A stretch of DNA of 14,676 nt, taken from Dehalococcoidia bacterium (GTDB lineage Bacteria; Chloroflexota; Dehalococcoidia; Lucifugimonadales; Lucifugimonadaceae). Under the pieces are notes generated by a model that did no database searches, was not told where the DNA came from, and saw only the letters and a list, made by a program, of their open reading frames with translations. Shown here in pieces: positions 1 through 7,116 of this stretch (positions are counted from its first letter, which is position 1; every line of letters begins with the position of its first letter). Both the position numbers and the translations under genes were made by a program. The stretch is taken from contig JANQEF010000170.1 of the NCBI GenBank assembly GCA_028278465.1, forward strand, positions 1-14,676, given 5' to 3'.

Positions 1-140
1 ATTTCTCATCGGAAATCGTCAATCTAATGAAAGTGCAATAGAAAATATAGACAAAAACTTTGCAACAGACTTTTCGCAGACTGGTTGGGCGGCGGATAAG
101 CGTCAGGGGTTGATCGGGTAAGGGCGAGTCAGCGCTTTGG
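1..140. other. AT-rich left edge, no gene seen
   Basis: The first 80 bases are clearly richer in A and T than the rest of the window, for example the run around 40-62. I find no open frame with a ribosome binding site and no convincing paired -35 and -10 boxes on either strand. It is probably the intergenic region of a gene beyond the left edge. The GC-rich palindrome cluster begins after about position 140. Confidence 0.5.
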
Positions 141-425
141 TAGGGGCGCGCCCGCAAGCGGGCACCCGGCTGCGCCCGGTCGACCGGAACGGTCGACGTG
201 CCTTCCCCCCCTGGGAGAGGAAACTACCGACCCTCCCTCTAGCTCCCTCCCAAGCCGGGAGGGAGGATGTGCCATCCCTCTCCCTTGATGGGAGAGGGAT
301 TACAGGGAGAGGGTGAAGCCAGCCGCTATGTGAGAAGCGGTCCCGACTCTCGTCGGGACATCCCCTCTCTCTAACTCTCTCCCACAGGGGGAGAGGAGAA
401 AACTCCCTCCCAAGATGGGAGGGAG
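141..425. repeat. Cluster of short perfect palindromes (REP/MITE-like)
   Basis: At least seven hairpin-capable inverted repeats lie within 285 bases. They are 150-163 (gcccgc/gcgggc), 179-197 (gtcgaccg, 3-base loop), 243-265 (ctccctccc, 5-base loop), 274-300 (atccctctccc, 5-base loop), 340-359 (gtcccgac, 4-base loop), 377-395 (ctctccc arms) and 403-425 (ctccctccc, 5-base loop). The stretches near 231-252 and 362-384 resemble each other, and 274-318 looks like the same pyrimidine-rich unit inverted. Units of the type CCCTCTCCC...GGGAGAGGG are common intergenic repeats in many bacteria. A 131-codon open frame crossing this block on the minus strand is arginine/proline-rich and made of repeat sequence, so I do not treat it as a gene. 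Origin and function are unknown. Confidence 0.8.
399..425 (-). terminator. Possible intrinsic terminator of the MMPL transporter gene
   Basis: Read on the minus strand, a perfect 9-bp stem (CTCCCTCCC / GGGAGGGAG, 5-base loop) begins 12 bases after the transporter stop codon. It is followed directly by TTTTCTC. A GC-rich hairpin with a short T-run fits a Rho-independent terminator. The stem belongs to the palindrome cluster, so a repeat may have been co-opted. The T-run has only four uninterrupted residues, so efficiency is uncertain. Confidence 0.5.
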
Positions 426-436
426 AACCGCTTATC

Positions 437-2692
437 TCAATCCGCCTCCGCAGGCGTTGCGGCGCTTGCTGGAGCGGGTGACTCGCCGCCCTCGACACGC
501 AGGTCAGGCAGCCAGTTCAGCCAGCCCGGCAGCCACCAGTTGCTCGCTCCCAGCAGCTTCATCGTCGAAGGCACCAGTATCGAGCGGATGATCGTGGCGT
601 CCACAAAGATCGCCACAGCCAGGCCGAAGCCGAACTGCTGGAACATCACAAGGTCACCCAGGGTGAAGCCCCAGAACACAGCAACCATGATCAGCGCAGC
701 GCCCGTGATGATCGCTGCAGTGCTCCGCAGACCGAACGCCACAGACTCGTCGTTATCACCCGTCTGGTCGAACCGCTCACGGATCCTGCTAAGCAGGAAC
801 ACCTCGTAGTCCATCGACAGGCCAAACAGGATGGCGAACAGGAACAGCGGGATCCACGCCTCGATCACCGGCACCTGCTGGAAGCCAAGCACATCGATCA
901 GGAACCCTTCCTGGAACACCAGCACCATCAGCCCGTAGGCCGCGCCGACCGACAGAAGGTTCAGGATGATCGCCTTGATCGGCACGATCAGCGACCTGAA
1001 CACGATGGTCAGCAGCACGAAACTCAGGCTGAGGACCAGGATCAGCACGATCGGCGTCCAGTCGTCGACAAGGTTGAAGAAGTCGACGTTGAACGCTGTG
1101 ACTCCGCCGACGAGCGGATCGGCCGGGAAGCCGGCGTCCGGCAGATACTCACCGCGCAGGTCGCGGACGAACTGGTTCGCCTCGTCGGTGTCTCCGGCGA
1201 CGGCGAGCACGATCGGCAGCACACCAACGCTCCCGTCTGCGCTCACCTCATACGGCCGCGTGTCGCCGAAAGCAGGGTCGGAGGCGACGATTCCGCCGAG
1301 CCTGTCGACCGCAGCGCGGGCCTCGGTGGACCTGGCGTTCTCCTCAATCACAACGTCCACGGTCGCCAGGTCACCAAGGCCGCGGCCGCTGTCGAACTCG
1401 TTGATGAGGATGTCGAAAGTCTGACGCGCCCTGAACTCGTCCGGCAACGTCTCAACACCGTTAAAGCCCAGGTTGATGTTGAAGTAAGGGACTACGAGCG
1501 CGATCAGCAGCGCGGTAGTCACCACCATGAATATCGCCGGGCGCCTGAGCACCGTGCGGGTGATGCGGTTCCAGAAGCCGCGCGTCGTGTCATCGTAGTC
1601 GATCGTCTCCTGCATGAACGGCACTCGCCAGGCGTTCACTTTGTCGCCAAGCACGCTCAAGAGCGCCGGCAGGAAGAGCATCGCCAGCAGCACCGTGAAC
1701 ACGACGACGAGGATTGCGCCGAGAGCCATCGAGAAGAAGATGGTGGTCGGCACGATCAGCATGCCGACGAGGGCGAAGACGACGGTGAAGCCGGAGAAGA
1801 GAACGGCTCTTGAAGCGGTGGAGCCGGCCGCGATGATGGCATCGTTCTTCTCCTTGCCGCGCGCCCGCTCTTCGCGATAGCGCGCCACGATGAAGAGCGA
1901 ATAATCGATGCCGACCGCCAGTCCGATCATAGTGACGAAGTTGGTGACGAAGAACGGGAAGTTGTCGTAGAACTGACCGATGACCGAGATCGCGGCATAG
2001 GTCATCAGGATGCTCATGATCGCCATCACGAGCGGAATCCAGACCGAGCCGAAGGCCCTGAAGACGATGATCAGGATCACCAGGGCCGCCGCCACGCCGA
2101 TCGACTCGCCAACGATCAGGTCTCGCTCGCTAATCTCTCTGAAGTCAGCGCCGATAGCGGCCTGGCCGGCGACACCCACTGTGAAGCCGCCACCCGTCTT
2201 TTCGTCGGCGAGGTCCAGGAGGCCTTCCACGTGGTCCTCGGCGTCCGAGAACTCGCCGGCCAGTGTGACAGGGATCTGGACATGATGTCGATCGGTGCTG
2301 ATGAAGTTGTCTGCCACCGCCGGCGGTAGAGCAGCAGGGTTCGGAACGGGGGACGGATTGTCGATGTTCTCTGAGCCGAGTGCGACGATGCCCAGATGAA
2401 CCTCGTTGATCCTGGCGCGGAACTCCTCGGAGTCCGCCGTTAGCTCGTCGTGTGATATGACGACGACCTCGGTGTCCTGGAACGTCTCTCGCAGCCCGCT
2501 GTCTTCCAGCATGGCCTGAGCACGGTCGGCCTCGGGGTTGTTCGTGAACTCGCCCTGGCCGCCGGAGGTGGCGGTGCCGAGCAGCGTGGCCACGAGCACA
2601 AAGCTGACGACCATGAGCGCCAGCGTGATGATGATCATTCGCCACGGCCGGAGTGTGGCGGCCCGTGCCATTCCTTCGGTTGAGAGACTCAC
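437..2692 (-). CDS. MMPL/RND-family membrane transporter
   Basis: This 751-residue protein is predicted to be an inner-membrane exporter of the MMPL branch of the RND superfamily, driven by the proton gradient. Substrates in the family include lipids and drugs, and none can be assigned here. It shows the internal duplication of the family. Each half has one helix (about 16-40 and 384-404), an extracytoplasmic domain (about 45-190 and 410-540), then a helix bundle (about 194-350 and 545-712). The Asp-Tyr pairs expected for proton relay are present in both halves: D263-Y264 within GIDYSLFIVARYRE and D628-Y629 within LSMDYEVFLLSRIRERF. The start is GTG at 2692, supported by AGGGAG six bases upstream. 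The next ATG (codon 8) has purines directly abutting it and no spacing. The C-terminal tail is short and Ala/Pro-rich. The gene stands alone and diverges from the CinA-like gene. Confidence 0.9.
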   Translation of the reverse strand: MSLSTEGMARAATLRPWRMIIITLALMVVSFVLVATLLGTATSGGQGEFTNNPEADRAQAMLEDSGLRETFQDTEVVVISHDELTADSEEFRARINEVHLGIVALGSENIDNPSPVPNPAALPPAVADNFISTDRHHVQIPVTLAGEFSDAEDHVEGLLDLADEKTGGGFTVGVAGQAAIGADFREISERDLIVGESIGVAAALVILIIVFRAFGSVWIPLVMAIMSILMTYAAISVIGQFYDNFPFFVTNFVTMIGLAVGIDYSLFIVARYREERARGKEKNDAIIAAGSTASRAVLFSGFTVVFALVGMLIVPTTIFFSMALGAILVVVFTVLLAMLFLPALLSVLGDKVNAWRVPFMQETIDYDDTTRGFWNRITRTVLRRPAIFMVVTTALLIALVVPYFNINLGFNGVETLPDEFRARQTFDILINEFDSGRGLGDLATVDVVIEENARSTEARAAVDRLGGIVASDPAFGDTRPYEVSADGSVGVLPIVLAVAGDTDEANQFVRDLRGEYLPDAGFPADPLVGGVTAFNVDFFNLVDDWTPIVLILVLSLSFVLLTIVFRSLIVPIKAIILNLLSVGAAYGLMVLVFQEGFLIDVLGFQQVPVIEAWIPLFLFAILFGLSMDYEVFLLSRIRERFDQTGDNDESVAFGLRSTAAIITGAALIMVAVFWGFTLGDLVMFQQFGFGLAVAIFVDATIIRSILVPSTMKLLGASNWWLPGWLNWLPDLRVEGGESPAPASAATPAEAD

Positions 2693-2996
2693 CGTTAACT
2701 CCCTGTCAGAGCACCGTGCACGAGTGCGTGATTGTTTTCACGAACAACATGGTACACCATCGCCGTGATATCCCTTCGTTTCAGCGGCTGGAACTGTACC
2801 TCTGCAAGCCTACAAAAGACGGAAGTCGGCTGTCTTCGGGCGCCTGCCGCCGATTACCGCCGGTAGAAGCCCACGATCAAGACGGACCTCTCACCTGTCT
2901 GTCGGATGCCGGCTCCGTATACTCAACGAACGTGTTAGTCACGGCTCGACACTCTGTGCGATCGGCTCCGGATCAGTCCGGTCAAAGGTGTGATGA
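2693..2996. promoter_or_regulatory. Divergent intergenic region with nested palindromes
   Basis: This 304-base spacer lies between the leftward transporter gene and the rightward CinA-like gene, so it should carry both promoters. Close to the transporter start are interleaved inverted repeats: cgtga/tcacg (2727-2731/2738-2742), ttgtt/aacaa (2732-2736/2743-2747) and atggt/accat (2749-2753/2756-2760). These could be operator sites, but no regulator gene is adjacent on this side. On the plus strand TATACT at 2918-2923 is a plausible -10 box, with only a weak -35 match (ctgtct, 2895-2900) at 17-bp spacing. AAAGGTG at 2984-2990 is the ribosome binding site of the next gene. I see no coding sequence here. 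Confidence 0.4.
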
Positions 2997-3578
2997 ATGA
3001 GCGACGCTGAGCCCGAAATAGTCGAAGTTGTGGGCGCGATTCACGCCGCCCCGGGCAAGGTGTCGATCGTTGTGACTGGCGCCGGCACGAGCGCACTGGC
3101 GTGGCTGTTCGGCGAGGCCGGCGCGTCACGCACTGTCCTAAACGCGCGGATCCCGTACTCCTCTGCGGCTCTCAACGAGTTCACGGGCAAGGTGGCGAAA
3201 CAGCATGTGTCTGCTGACGAGGCCAATCTGATGGCGCGCAGCGCGCTGGAGGAGGCGGAGAGGCTCGGCGGTGAGGACGATGAGCTGCTGGCAGGCGTGG
3301 CGTGTACCGCGGCGATCGCGACCGACCGCGTCCGCAGGGGTGAGAACAGGTGCCACGTGGCGTTGGCGGCCAGCGACGGCAGGGCCGCTGTGATGTCGCT
3401 GGAGCTTAGTAAGGGAGAGCGAGACCGTGCCGGTGAGGAGGACATCGTCAGCCGCATGGTGTTGAACGCGGTGGCCGAGGCGAAGCGGGTTGAGCCGCGA
3501 TTGCAGATCCCGCTCCTGGCGGACGAAAAGATCGAACGGATCGACTCCAGCACCACTGATGGCACGGCGTCCGGATGA
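2997..3578 (+). CDS. CinA C-terminal-like domain protein
   Basis: This 193-residue soluble protein resembles the C-terminal domain of CinA/PncC, the family that includes NMN deamidases. Residues 26-64 (VTGAGTSALAWLF, then GASRTVLNARIPYSSAALNEF) follow the pattern of the CinA region near its active site. Residues 99-125 (AGVACTAAIATDRVRRGENR, then CHVAL) fit the segment that in CinA reads roughly VTGIAGPGG...GxVxIA. The helix at 148-163 fits the CinA C-terminal helix. Similarity is by pattern only, and I cannot confirm that the deamidase residues are kept, so the enzymatic role is open. The ATG start has AAGGTG six bases upstream. Its stop overlaps the next start as ATGA, implying translational coupling with the nucleotidyltransferase. 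Together they recall a two-domain plant protein. Confidence 0.6.
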   Translation: MSDAEPEIVEVVGAIHAAPGKVSIVVTGAGTSALAWLFGEAGASRTVLNARIPYSSAALNEFTGKVAKQHVSADEANLMARSALEEAERLGGEDDELLAGVACTAAIATDRVRRGENRCHVALAASDGRAAVMSLELSKGERDRAGEEDIVSRMVLNAVAEAKRVEPRLQIPLLADEKIERIDSSTTDGTASG

Positions 3579-4174
3579 GTGAGCTCGATGCTCTCTATGC
3601 GGGTGAATCCCGGGTAGCCATCGTCCGCGCTGACGGCACGTGGCAGGCAAGTCCTGACCTCTCGGGTCACGTGGTGCTGGCCGGCTCCTTCAACCCGCTG
3701 CATGAAGGTCACCGCCAGCTTGTGCAGACCGCCGGAAAGATAGCCCGTCGCCCGACCGTCTTCGAGATATCAATCGAGAACGTCGACAAGCCGGACCTGC
3801 CGCGTGACGAGCTTGTACGACGCCTGCAGCAGTTCGCAGGCTACGCCGATCTGGTGGTCACTCGCGCCCGGTTGTTCTCGGACAAGGCAGCGCTGCTTCC
3901 CGGCGCCTGGTTCGTGATCGGATTCGACACCGCGGTGAGGCTGCTGGATGACCGCTACTACGCAGACGGCGACGCCGCGGCAGACCTGCGCCGGCTCAGG
4001 GCAATGGGAACGAAGTTCCTGGTGGCGGGACGCACCGGTCCGGACGGCGTGTTCAGAGGGTTCGAGGACCTGGAAGTGCCCCGGGACCTGGCGGACATCT
4101 TCATCCCGATTCCGGAGTCTGAGTTCCGGCGCGACGTGTCGTCTACCGAGCTGCGGGAACGCGGCTCTCGCTGA
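3575..4174 (+). CDS. NMN/NaMN adenylyltransferase-like nucleotidyltransferase
   Basis: This 199-residue protein carries both signatures of the HIGH-type nucleotidyltransferase superfamily. GSFNPLHEGH (37-46) supplies the phosphate-binding HxGH, and SSTELR (189-194) matches the SxTxxR motif that binds ATP phosphates. FVIGFDT (113-119) fits the nucleobase/ribose segment of NMN/NaMN adenylyltransferases. The likely reaction is transfer of AMP from ATP to a mononucleotide such as NMN or NaMN in NAD synthesis. Sequence alone does not separate it from pantetheine-phosphate or other adenylyltransferases. It is not a typical NadD: the first 30 residues precede the core, and the text resembles an NMNAT-like family I recall from plants. 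The start overlaps the upstream stop (ATGA, 3575-3578), so translation is probably coupled. Its last 32 bases overlap the convergent marR-type gene. Confidence 0.75.
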   Translation: MSELDALYAGESRVAIVRADGTWQASPDLSGHVVLAGSFNPLHEGHRQLVQTAGKIARRPTVFEISIENVDKPDLPRDELVRRLQQFAGYADLVVTRARLFSDKAALLPGAWFVIGFDTAVRLLDDRYYADGDAAADLRRLRAMGTKFLVAGRTGPDGVFRGFEDLEVPRDLADIFIPIPESEFRRDVSSTELRERGSR

Positions 4175-4622
4175 CGCACGCCGTTCCCTGCAGCACCTTC
4201 GTCATCGCCTCGCCAAGCAGCTTGATCTCATCGGCAGAGAGCTTCGAGAAGAAGTGCTCTTCGATGCCGCGCAGGTGAGTCGGCGCGGCCCGCCGTAACG
4301 CCCGCTTCCCTTCCGCAGTCAGAACCGCGTACGTGCCGCGACGGTCATCCTCGCACGGCTCCCGGCTCACGAGTCCCGCCGACTCCATCCTGTCGATCAG
4401 CCGTGTGAGACCGGACCGGGAATAGAGCACGCGGTCCGCCAGCTCCTGCAGCCGCAGCCGGTCCTCGCCGGACGCCGAAAGCTGCAGCAGCACGTCGTAC
4501 CACGGCAGCGAAAGGCCGCGCTCTTCAACGAGGCTTTTGTTCAGCAACTCCGACACCTGCTGGTGCGCTCGCAGGAACCTGCCGAATGTCTCGAGCTGCG
4601 CGCTGTCCGGCCGTTGAGTCAT
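4143..4622 (-). CDS. MarR-family transcriptional regulator
   Basis: This 159-residue protein is a predicted dimeric winged-helix DNA-binding protein. The core is LSLPWYDVLLQLSASGEDRL (37-56), then the helix-turn-helix LQELADRVLYSRSGLTRLID (58-77) and a wing carrying the family's DDRR (92-95) before TYAVLTAEGKRAL. Flanking helices (10-32 and 114-146) would form the dimer interface. Its gene diverges from a nitroreductase across 149 bases, the usual arrangement for a MarR protein that represses its neighbour and itself in response to a phenolic or oxidant ligand. That role is inferred. A single cysteine at C90 beside the wing and another at C149 could sense redox, but this is speculative. The start is ATG at 4622 with only a weak purine run upstream. 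The 3' end overlaps the nucleotidyltransferase gene on the other strand. Confidence 0.9.
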   Translation of the reverse strand: MTQRPDSAQLETFGRFLRAHQQVSELLNKSLVEERGLSLPWYDVLLQLSASGEDRLRLQELADRVLYSRSGLTRLIDRMESAGLVSREPCEDDRRGTYAVLTAEGKRALRRAAPTHLRGIEEHFFSKLSADEIKLLGEAMTKVLQGTACVSESRVPAAR

Positions 4623-4638
4623 AGCTCAATTCTACTTC

Positions 4639-4678
4639 TTCGGCTTACCGGCGAACGGCGCTGGTCCTGGTAGCCGAA
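4639..4678. promoter_or_regulatory. Inverted repeat in the marR/nitroreductase spacer
   Basis: The arms ttcggct (4639-4645) and agccgaa (4672-4678) are perfect inverted copies. They extend imperfectly to ttcggcttacc and ggtagccgaa. Their centres are 33 bases apart, close to three helical turns. They lie 17-56 bases upstream of the marR-type start, where an autoregulatory operator would be expected. No clear -10 box was found, and binding by this MarR protein is inference only. Confidence 0.3.
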
Positions 4679-4771
4679 CATGACACCGAAAGCGGCCTGT
4701 AACCTGTTCGCCCGGCGGGCATCGAAAACAACTGCGGCCATGCGACGGTCTCAGCGGACACGGAGCGAGAA

Positions 4772-5359
4772 TTGACAGAGATCAACGGCAGGACGATCAC
4801 ACCGGGCACAGAGGACATCGACCCGATGTTCCTCGAACGCTGGTCGACGCGGGCGTTTTCGCCGGAGCCTTTGACCCAGACCGAGATCGACACGCTGTTC
4901 GAAGCCGCTCGCTGGGCGCCGTCATCAAATAACTCGCAGCCGTGGCTCTTTCTCTACGCTACGGACGGACCGGAGCGAGACCTGTTCAACTCGCTGCTGA
5001 GGCCCGGGAACCAATCATGGGCGACCTGGGCTCCGCTGCTGGCGTTCGTTGTGGCAAGAAAGGGCAACGACGAGGGCCGCGTCTTCAGGACCAACCAGTT
5101 CGATGCCGGCGCGGCGTGGATGTCGCTTGCTATGCAGGCGTTGAAGATGGGGCTGCACACACACCCGATGGGCGGAATCCAGATCGACGACATCCATGAG
5201 AAGCTGGACCTGCCGCGTGAGGAGTTCGACGTGATCGCAGGGATCGCCGTCGGCCATCACGGCGATATGTCACACCTGGCGGAAGACCTGCAGGAGCGGG
5301 AGAAGCCGAGCGGCCGGAAGCCGCTGGCCGAAGTGGCCGTCCGATGGACCGGCCAATAA
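4772..5359 (+). CDS. Nitroreductase-family FMN oxidoreductase
   Basis: This 195-residue protein belongs to the nitroreductase fold: dimeric FMN enzymes that use NAD(P)H to reduce nitroaromatics, quinones, flavins or other substrates. The N-terminal signature ERWSTRAF (22-29) gives the basic residues that hold the FMN phosphate. EAARWAPSSNNSQPW (44-58) is the second conserved block. DAGAAWMSLAMQALKMGLHT (about 111-130) is the helix at the dimer interface, and RKPL near the end fits the C-terminal basic FMN contact. The length is typical. The start is TTG at 4772, supported by GGAG six bases upstream. The ATG at 4740 is out of frame, and the next in-frame ATG would cut into the domain. The native substrate cannot be deduced. 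The divergent MarR gene is the likely regulator. Confidence 0.88.
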   Translation: MTEINGRTITPGTEDIDPMFLERWSTRAFSPEPLTQTEIDTLFEAARWAPSSNNSQPWLFLYATDGPERDLFNSLLRPGNQSWATWAPLLAFVVARKGNDEGRVFRTNQFDAGAAWMSLAMQALKMGLHTHPMGGIQIDDIHEKLDLPREEFDVIAGIAVGHHGDMSHLAEDLQEREKPSGRKPLAEVAVRWTGQ

Positions 5360-5368
5360 CTGAGACGC

Positions 5369-5710
5369 TTAGCTGACCGGCATCCAGCCCAGGCCCTCAT
5401 TCGCCTCTTCTAGCCCGCCGCAGTAGATCCACTCCCGGCCGGTGTCGTCGACCTTGCGCGCCGATTCGGAGCCGATGTCCAGCTTCAGCGAGCCGTCCTC
5501 GCACTCGATCTCGATAGACGACTCGCGGTACGCCTTCACCCGCACCGGCTTGCTGTGCATCACGTTCGACTCGGCCACCGCCAGCGTGAGCCACGGCTCT
5601 TCCTTGCCTGTCACGACCTGCGAGAAGCGCCTCTTGTCCACGATGCGGAAGCGGTCGTCCTCGCAGCTGAAGAACGGGCTCGAAGGAAACGGGTCGTACG
5701 GGAATGACAT
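5369..5710 (-). CDS. Small conserved-looking protein with SH3-like C-terminus, function unknown
   Basis: I do not recognise this 113-residue protein as a named family. It is acidic and soluble with no signal peptide or membrane segment. The N-terminus is rich in Phe, Pro and Ser (FPYDPFPSSPFF, 3-14). The second half ends in REWIYCGGLEEANEGLGWMP (92-111), which follows the closing pattern of SH3-like barrels (WxxC...GWxP). The preceding strands around 57-80 would fit such a barrel. The ATG start at 5710 is supported by AGAGGA eight bases upstream. It begins 56 bases after the hflX stop on the same strand, so it may be cotranscribed with hflX. It is convergent with the nitroreductase gene, with nine bases between stops. 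The SH3-like assignment is tentative. Confidence 0.65.
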   Translation of the reverse strand: MSFPYDPFPSSPFFSCEDDRFRIVDKRRFSQVVTGKEEPWLTLAVAESNVMHSKPVRVKAYRESSIEIECEDGSLKLDIGSESARKVDDTGREWIYCGGLEEANEGLGWMPVS

Positions 5711-5766
5711 TGTGAGAATCCTCTGGCCTGCGCTTTGGCTGAACGGCTGGCCGGAGGATTCAGAAA

Positions 5767-6939
5767 CTATCCGACCGCTGTTGCCGTCCCGGCCGCCACC
5801 CGCAGGCTGTTGAGCTGGCTGTCTATCTCCTGCCGGAGCTGCTCCAGTCCCCAGCCCTCGGTCGCCGAGGTCAGCACTGCGGCCTCGTCCTGCGGCAGAA
5901 GGGCCTGGGAAACGGAATCAGGCCCATCAGTATCGGGTGAGGAAGCCACAAGGTCCCACTTGTTGAGAACCAGGATTCGAGGAGTTTCCGCCAGACCCAT
6001 CTCTTCGAGGACGTCCTCGACGACCTGCGCCTGCTCAGAGGCGTAGTGGCTGCTCACATCGACGACGTGCAGCAGCAGGTCGGCCTCGTGCGCCTCTTCG
6101 AGCGTGGCGCGGAACGCGGCGACCAGCACTGGAGGCAGCTTGTGGATGAAGCCGACGGTGTCTGAGAGTGCCGCCTTTGTTCCTGAGTGCAGGTATAGCT
6201 GGCGGGTCGTGGTGTCGAGCGTCTCGAACAGCCGGTCTCGTGACCGCACATCGCCTGTTGTCAACCTGTTGAACAGGGCGGATTTGCCGGCGTTTGTGTA
6301 GCCGACGATCGAGACGGTGAAGGCGTCACGTGTGCGCCTGCGCCGCTGCTGACCGCGCTGTGACCTGACCTTCTCGATCTCCTTCTTAACGCGAGATAGC
6401 CGCGACCTGACGAGGCGACGGTCGGTCTCGATCTGGGTCTCACCAGGGCCTCGAGTGCCGACGCCGCCGCCGAGCCGCTCAAGGTGCGACCACTGCCCTG
6501 CAAGACGCGGCAGGAGGTATTCGGTCTGCGCGAGTTCGATCTGCAGCTGGCCTTCCCGAGTCCGGGCGCGCTGGGCGAAGACGTCGAGGATGAGGGCGGT
6601 GCGGTCGATCACCTTGACCTTGAGCTGGTCTTCGAGCGCTCGCTGCTGCGACGGCGCTAGCTCATCATCGAAGATGGCGGTGTCGATCTCGTGGAGGTGG
6701 ATCGCCTGCTTCAGCTCGTCGATCTTGCCGGAGCCGAGATAGGTGGGCGACGGCTTCTGCAGGTACTGCGTGACCTGGGCGACCGGGTTTGCGCCGGCCG
6801 CTCGTGAGAGTTCTGCCAGCTCGTCAACCGAGTCTTCAAGCGACCAGACGCCGCGGTCGCTACGGACCTGCGCCCCGACCAGGCAGACTCGCTCCCTGAA
6901 AGGGCCGGTTGAGTGTGTGCCGTTTCTGTTTCTGCTCAA
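5767..6939 (-). CDS. hflX: GTPase HflX
   Basis: This 390-residue protein is the ribosome-associated GTPase HflX, which in characterised bacteria splits stalled or stressed ribosomes, for example after heat shock or antibiotic arrest. The N-terminal HflX domain (about 17-200) includes FAQRARTREGQLQIELAQTE (121-140) and the family hallmark GGGVGTRGPGETQIETDRR (157-175), followed by a basic coiled-coil linker (176-205). The G domain has G1 GYTNAGKS (213-220), G3 DTVGF (260-264), G4 NKWD (326-329) and G5 SAT (358-360). The length is close to that of E. coli HflX. The start is TTG at 6939 with AGGG four bases upstream. The spacing is short, so the first few residues are less certain. Downstream on the same strand lies the small SH3-like protein. 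Confidence 0.95.
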   Translation of the reverse strand: MSRNRNGTHSTGPFRERVCLVGAQVRSDRGVWSLEDSVDELAELSRAAGANPVAQVTQYLQKPSPTYLGSGKIDELKQAIHLHEIDTAIFDDELAPSQQRALEDQLKVKVIDRTALILDVFAQRARTREGQLQIELAQTEYLLPRLAGQWSHLERLGGGVGTRGPGETQIETDRRLVRSRLSRVKKEIEKVRSQRGQQRRRRTRDAFTVSIVGYTNAGKSALFNRLTTGDVRSRDRLFETLDTTTRQLYLHSGTKAALSDTVGFIHKLPPVLVAAFRATLEEAHEADLLLHVVDVSSHYASEQAQVVEDVLEEMGLAETPRILVLNKWDLVASSPDTDGPDSVSQALLPQDEAAVLTSATEGWGLEQLRQEIDSQLNSLRVAAGTATAVG

Positions 6940-7116
6940 ATTACCCTGTGTCGCAGTTCTCCCGTGCCTGTCTCAAGTTTAGCCGAGTTCGGGAACGGCG
7001 GAATGTGGAGAAGTACCGATTCTTCGTGACGGGCGAAGGGCACCGATCGGCTGATGACCAGCATTAGGTGAGCAAAGTTGCAGCCAACCATGACGAAGAC
7101 GCAGCTGGCTGCCCAA
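6940..7116. other. Spacer between dapL and hflX
   Basis: These 177 bases should hold the hflX promoter and the end of the dapL transcript. A nested inverted repeat lies at 7016-7050 (outer ccgat/atcgg, inner cttcg 7022-7026 with cgaag 7034-7038), but no T-run follows on the minus strand. gcagcc (7080-7085) pairs with ggctgc (7107-7112) just after the dapL stop, again without a T-run. I could not identify a convincing promoter. Confidence 0.35.

Noticed and set aside
231..425. CRISPR array
   Set aside because: Repeats are short palindromes in mixed orientation with irregular spacing. There are no equal-length spacers and no cas genes.
103..498. Minus-strand open frame of 131 codons across the left intergenic block
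   Set aside because: It consists of palindromic repeat sequence, is Arg/Pro-rich without domain character, and overlaps the end of the transporter gene.
3041..3712. Minus-strand open frame of 223 codons
   Set aside because: It is antisense to the CinA-like gene, which has a ribosome binding site, family pattern and coupling to its neighbour.
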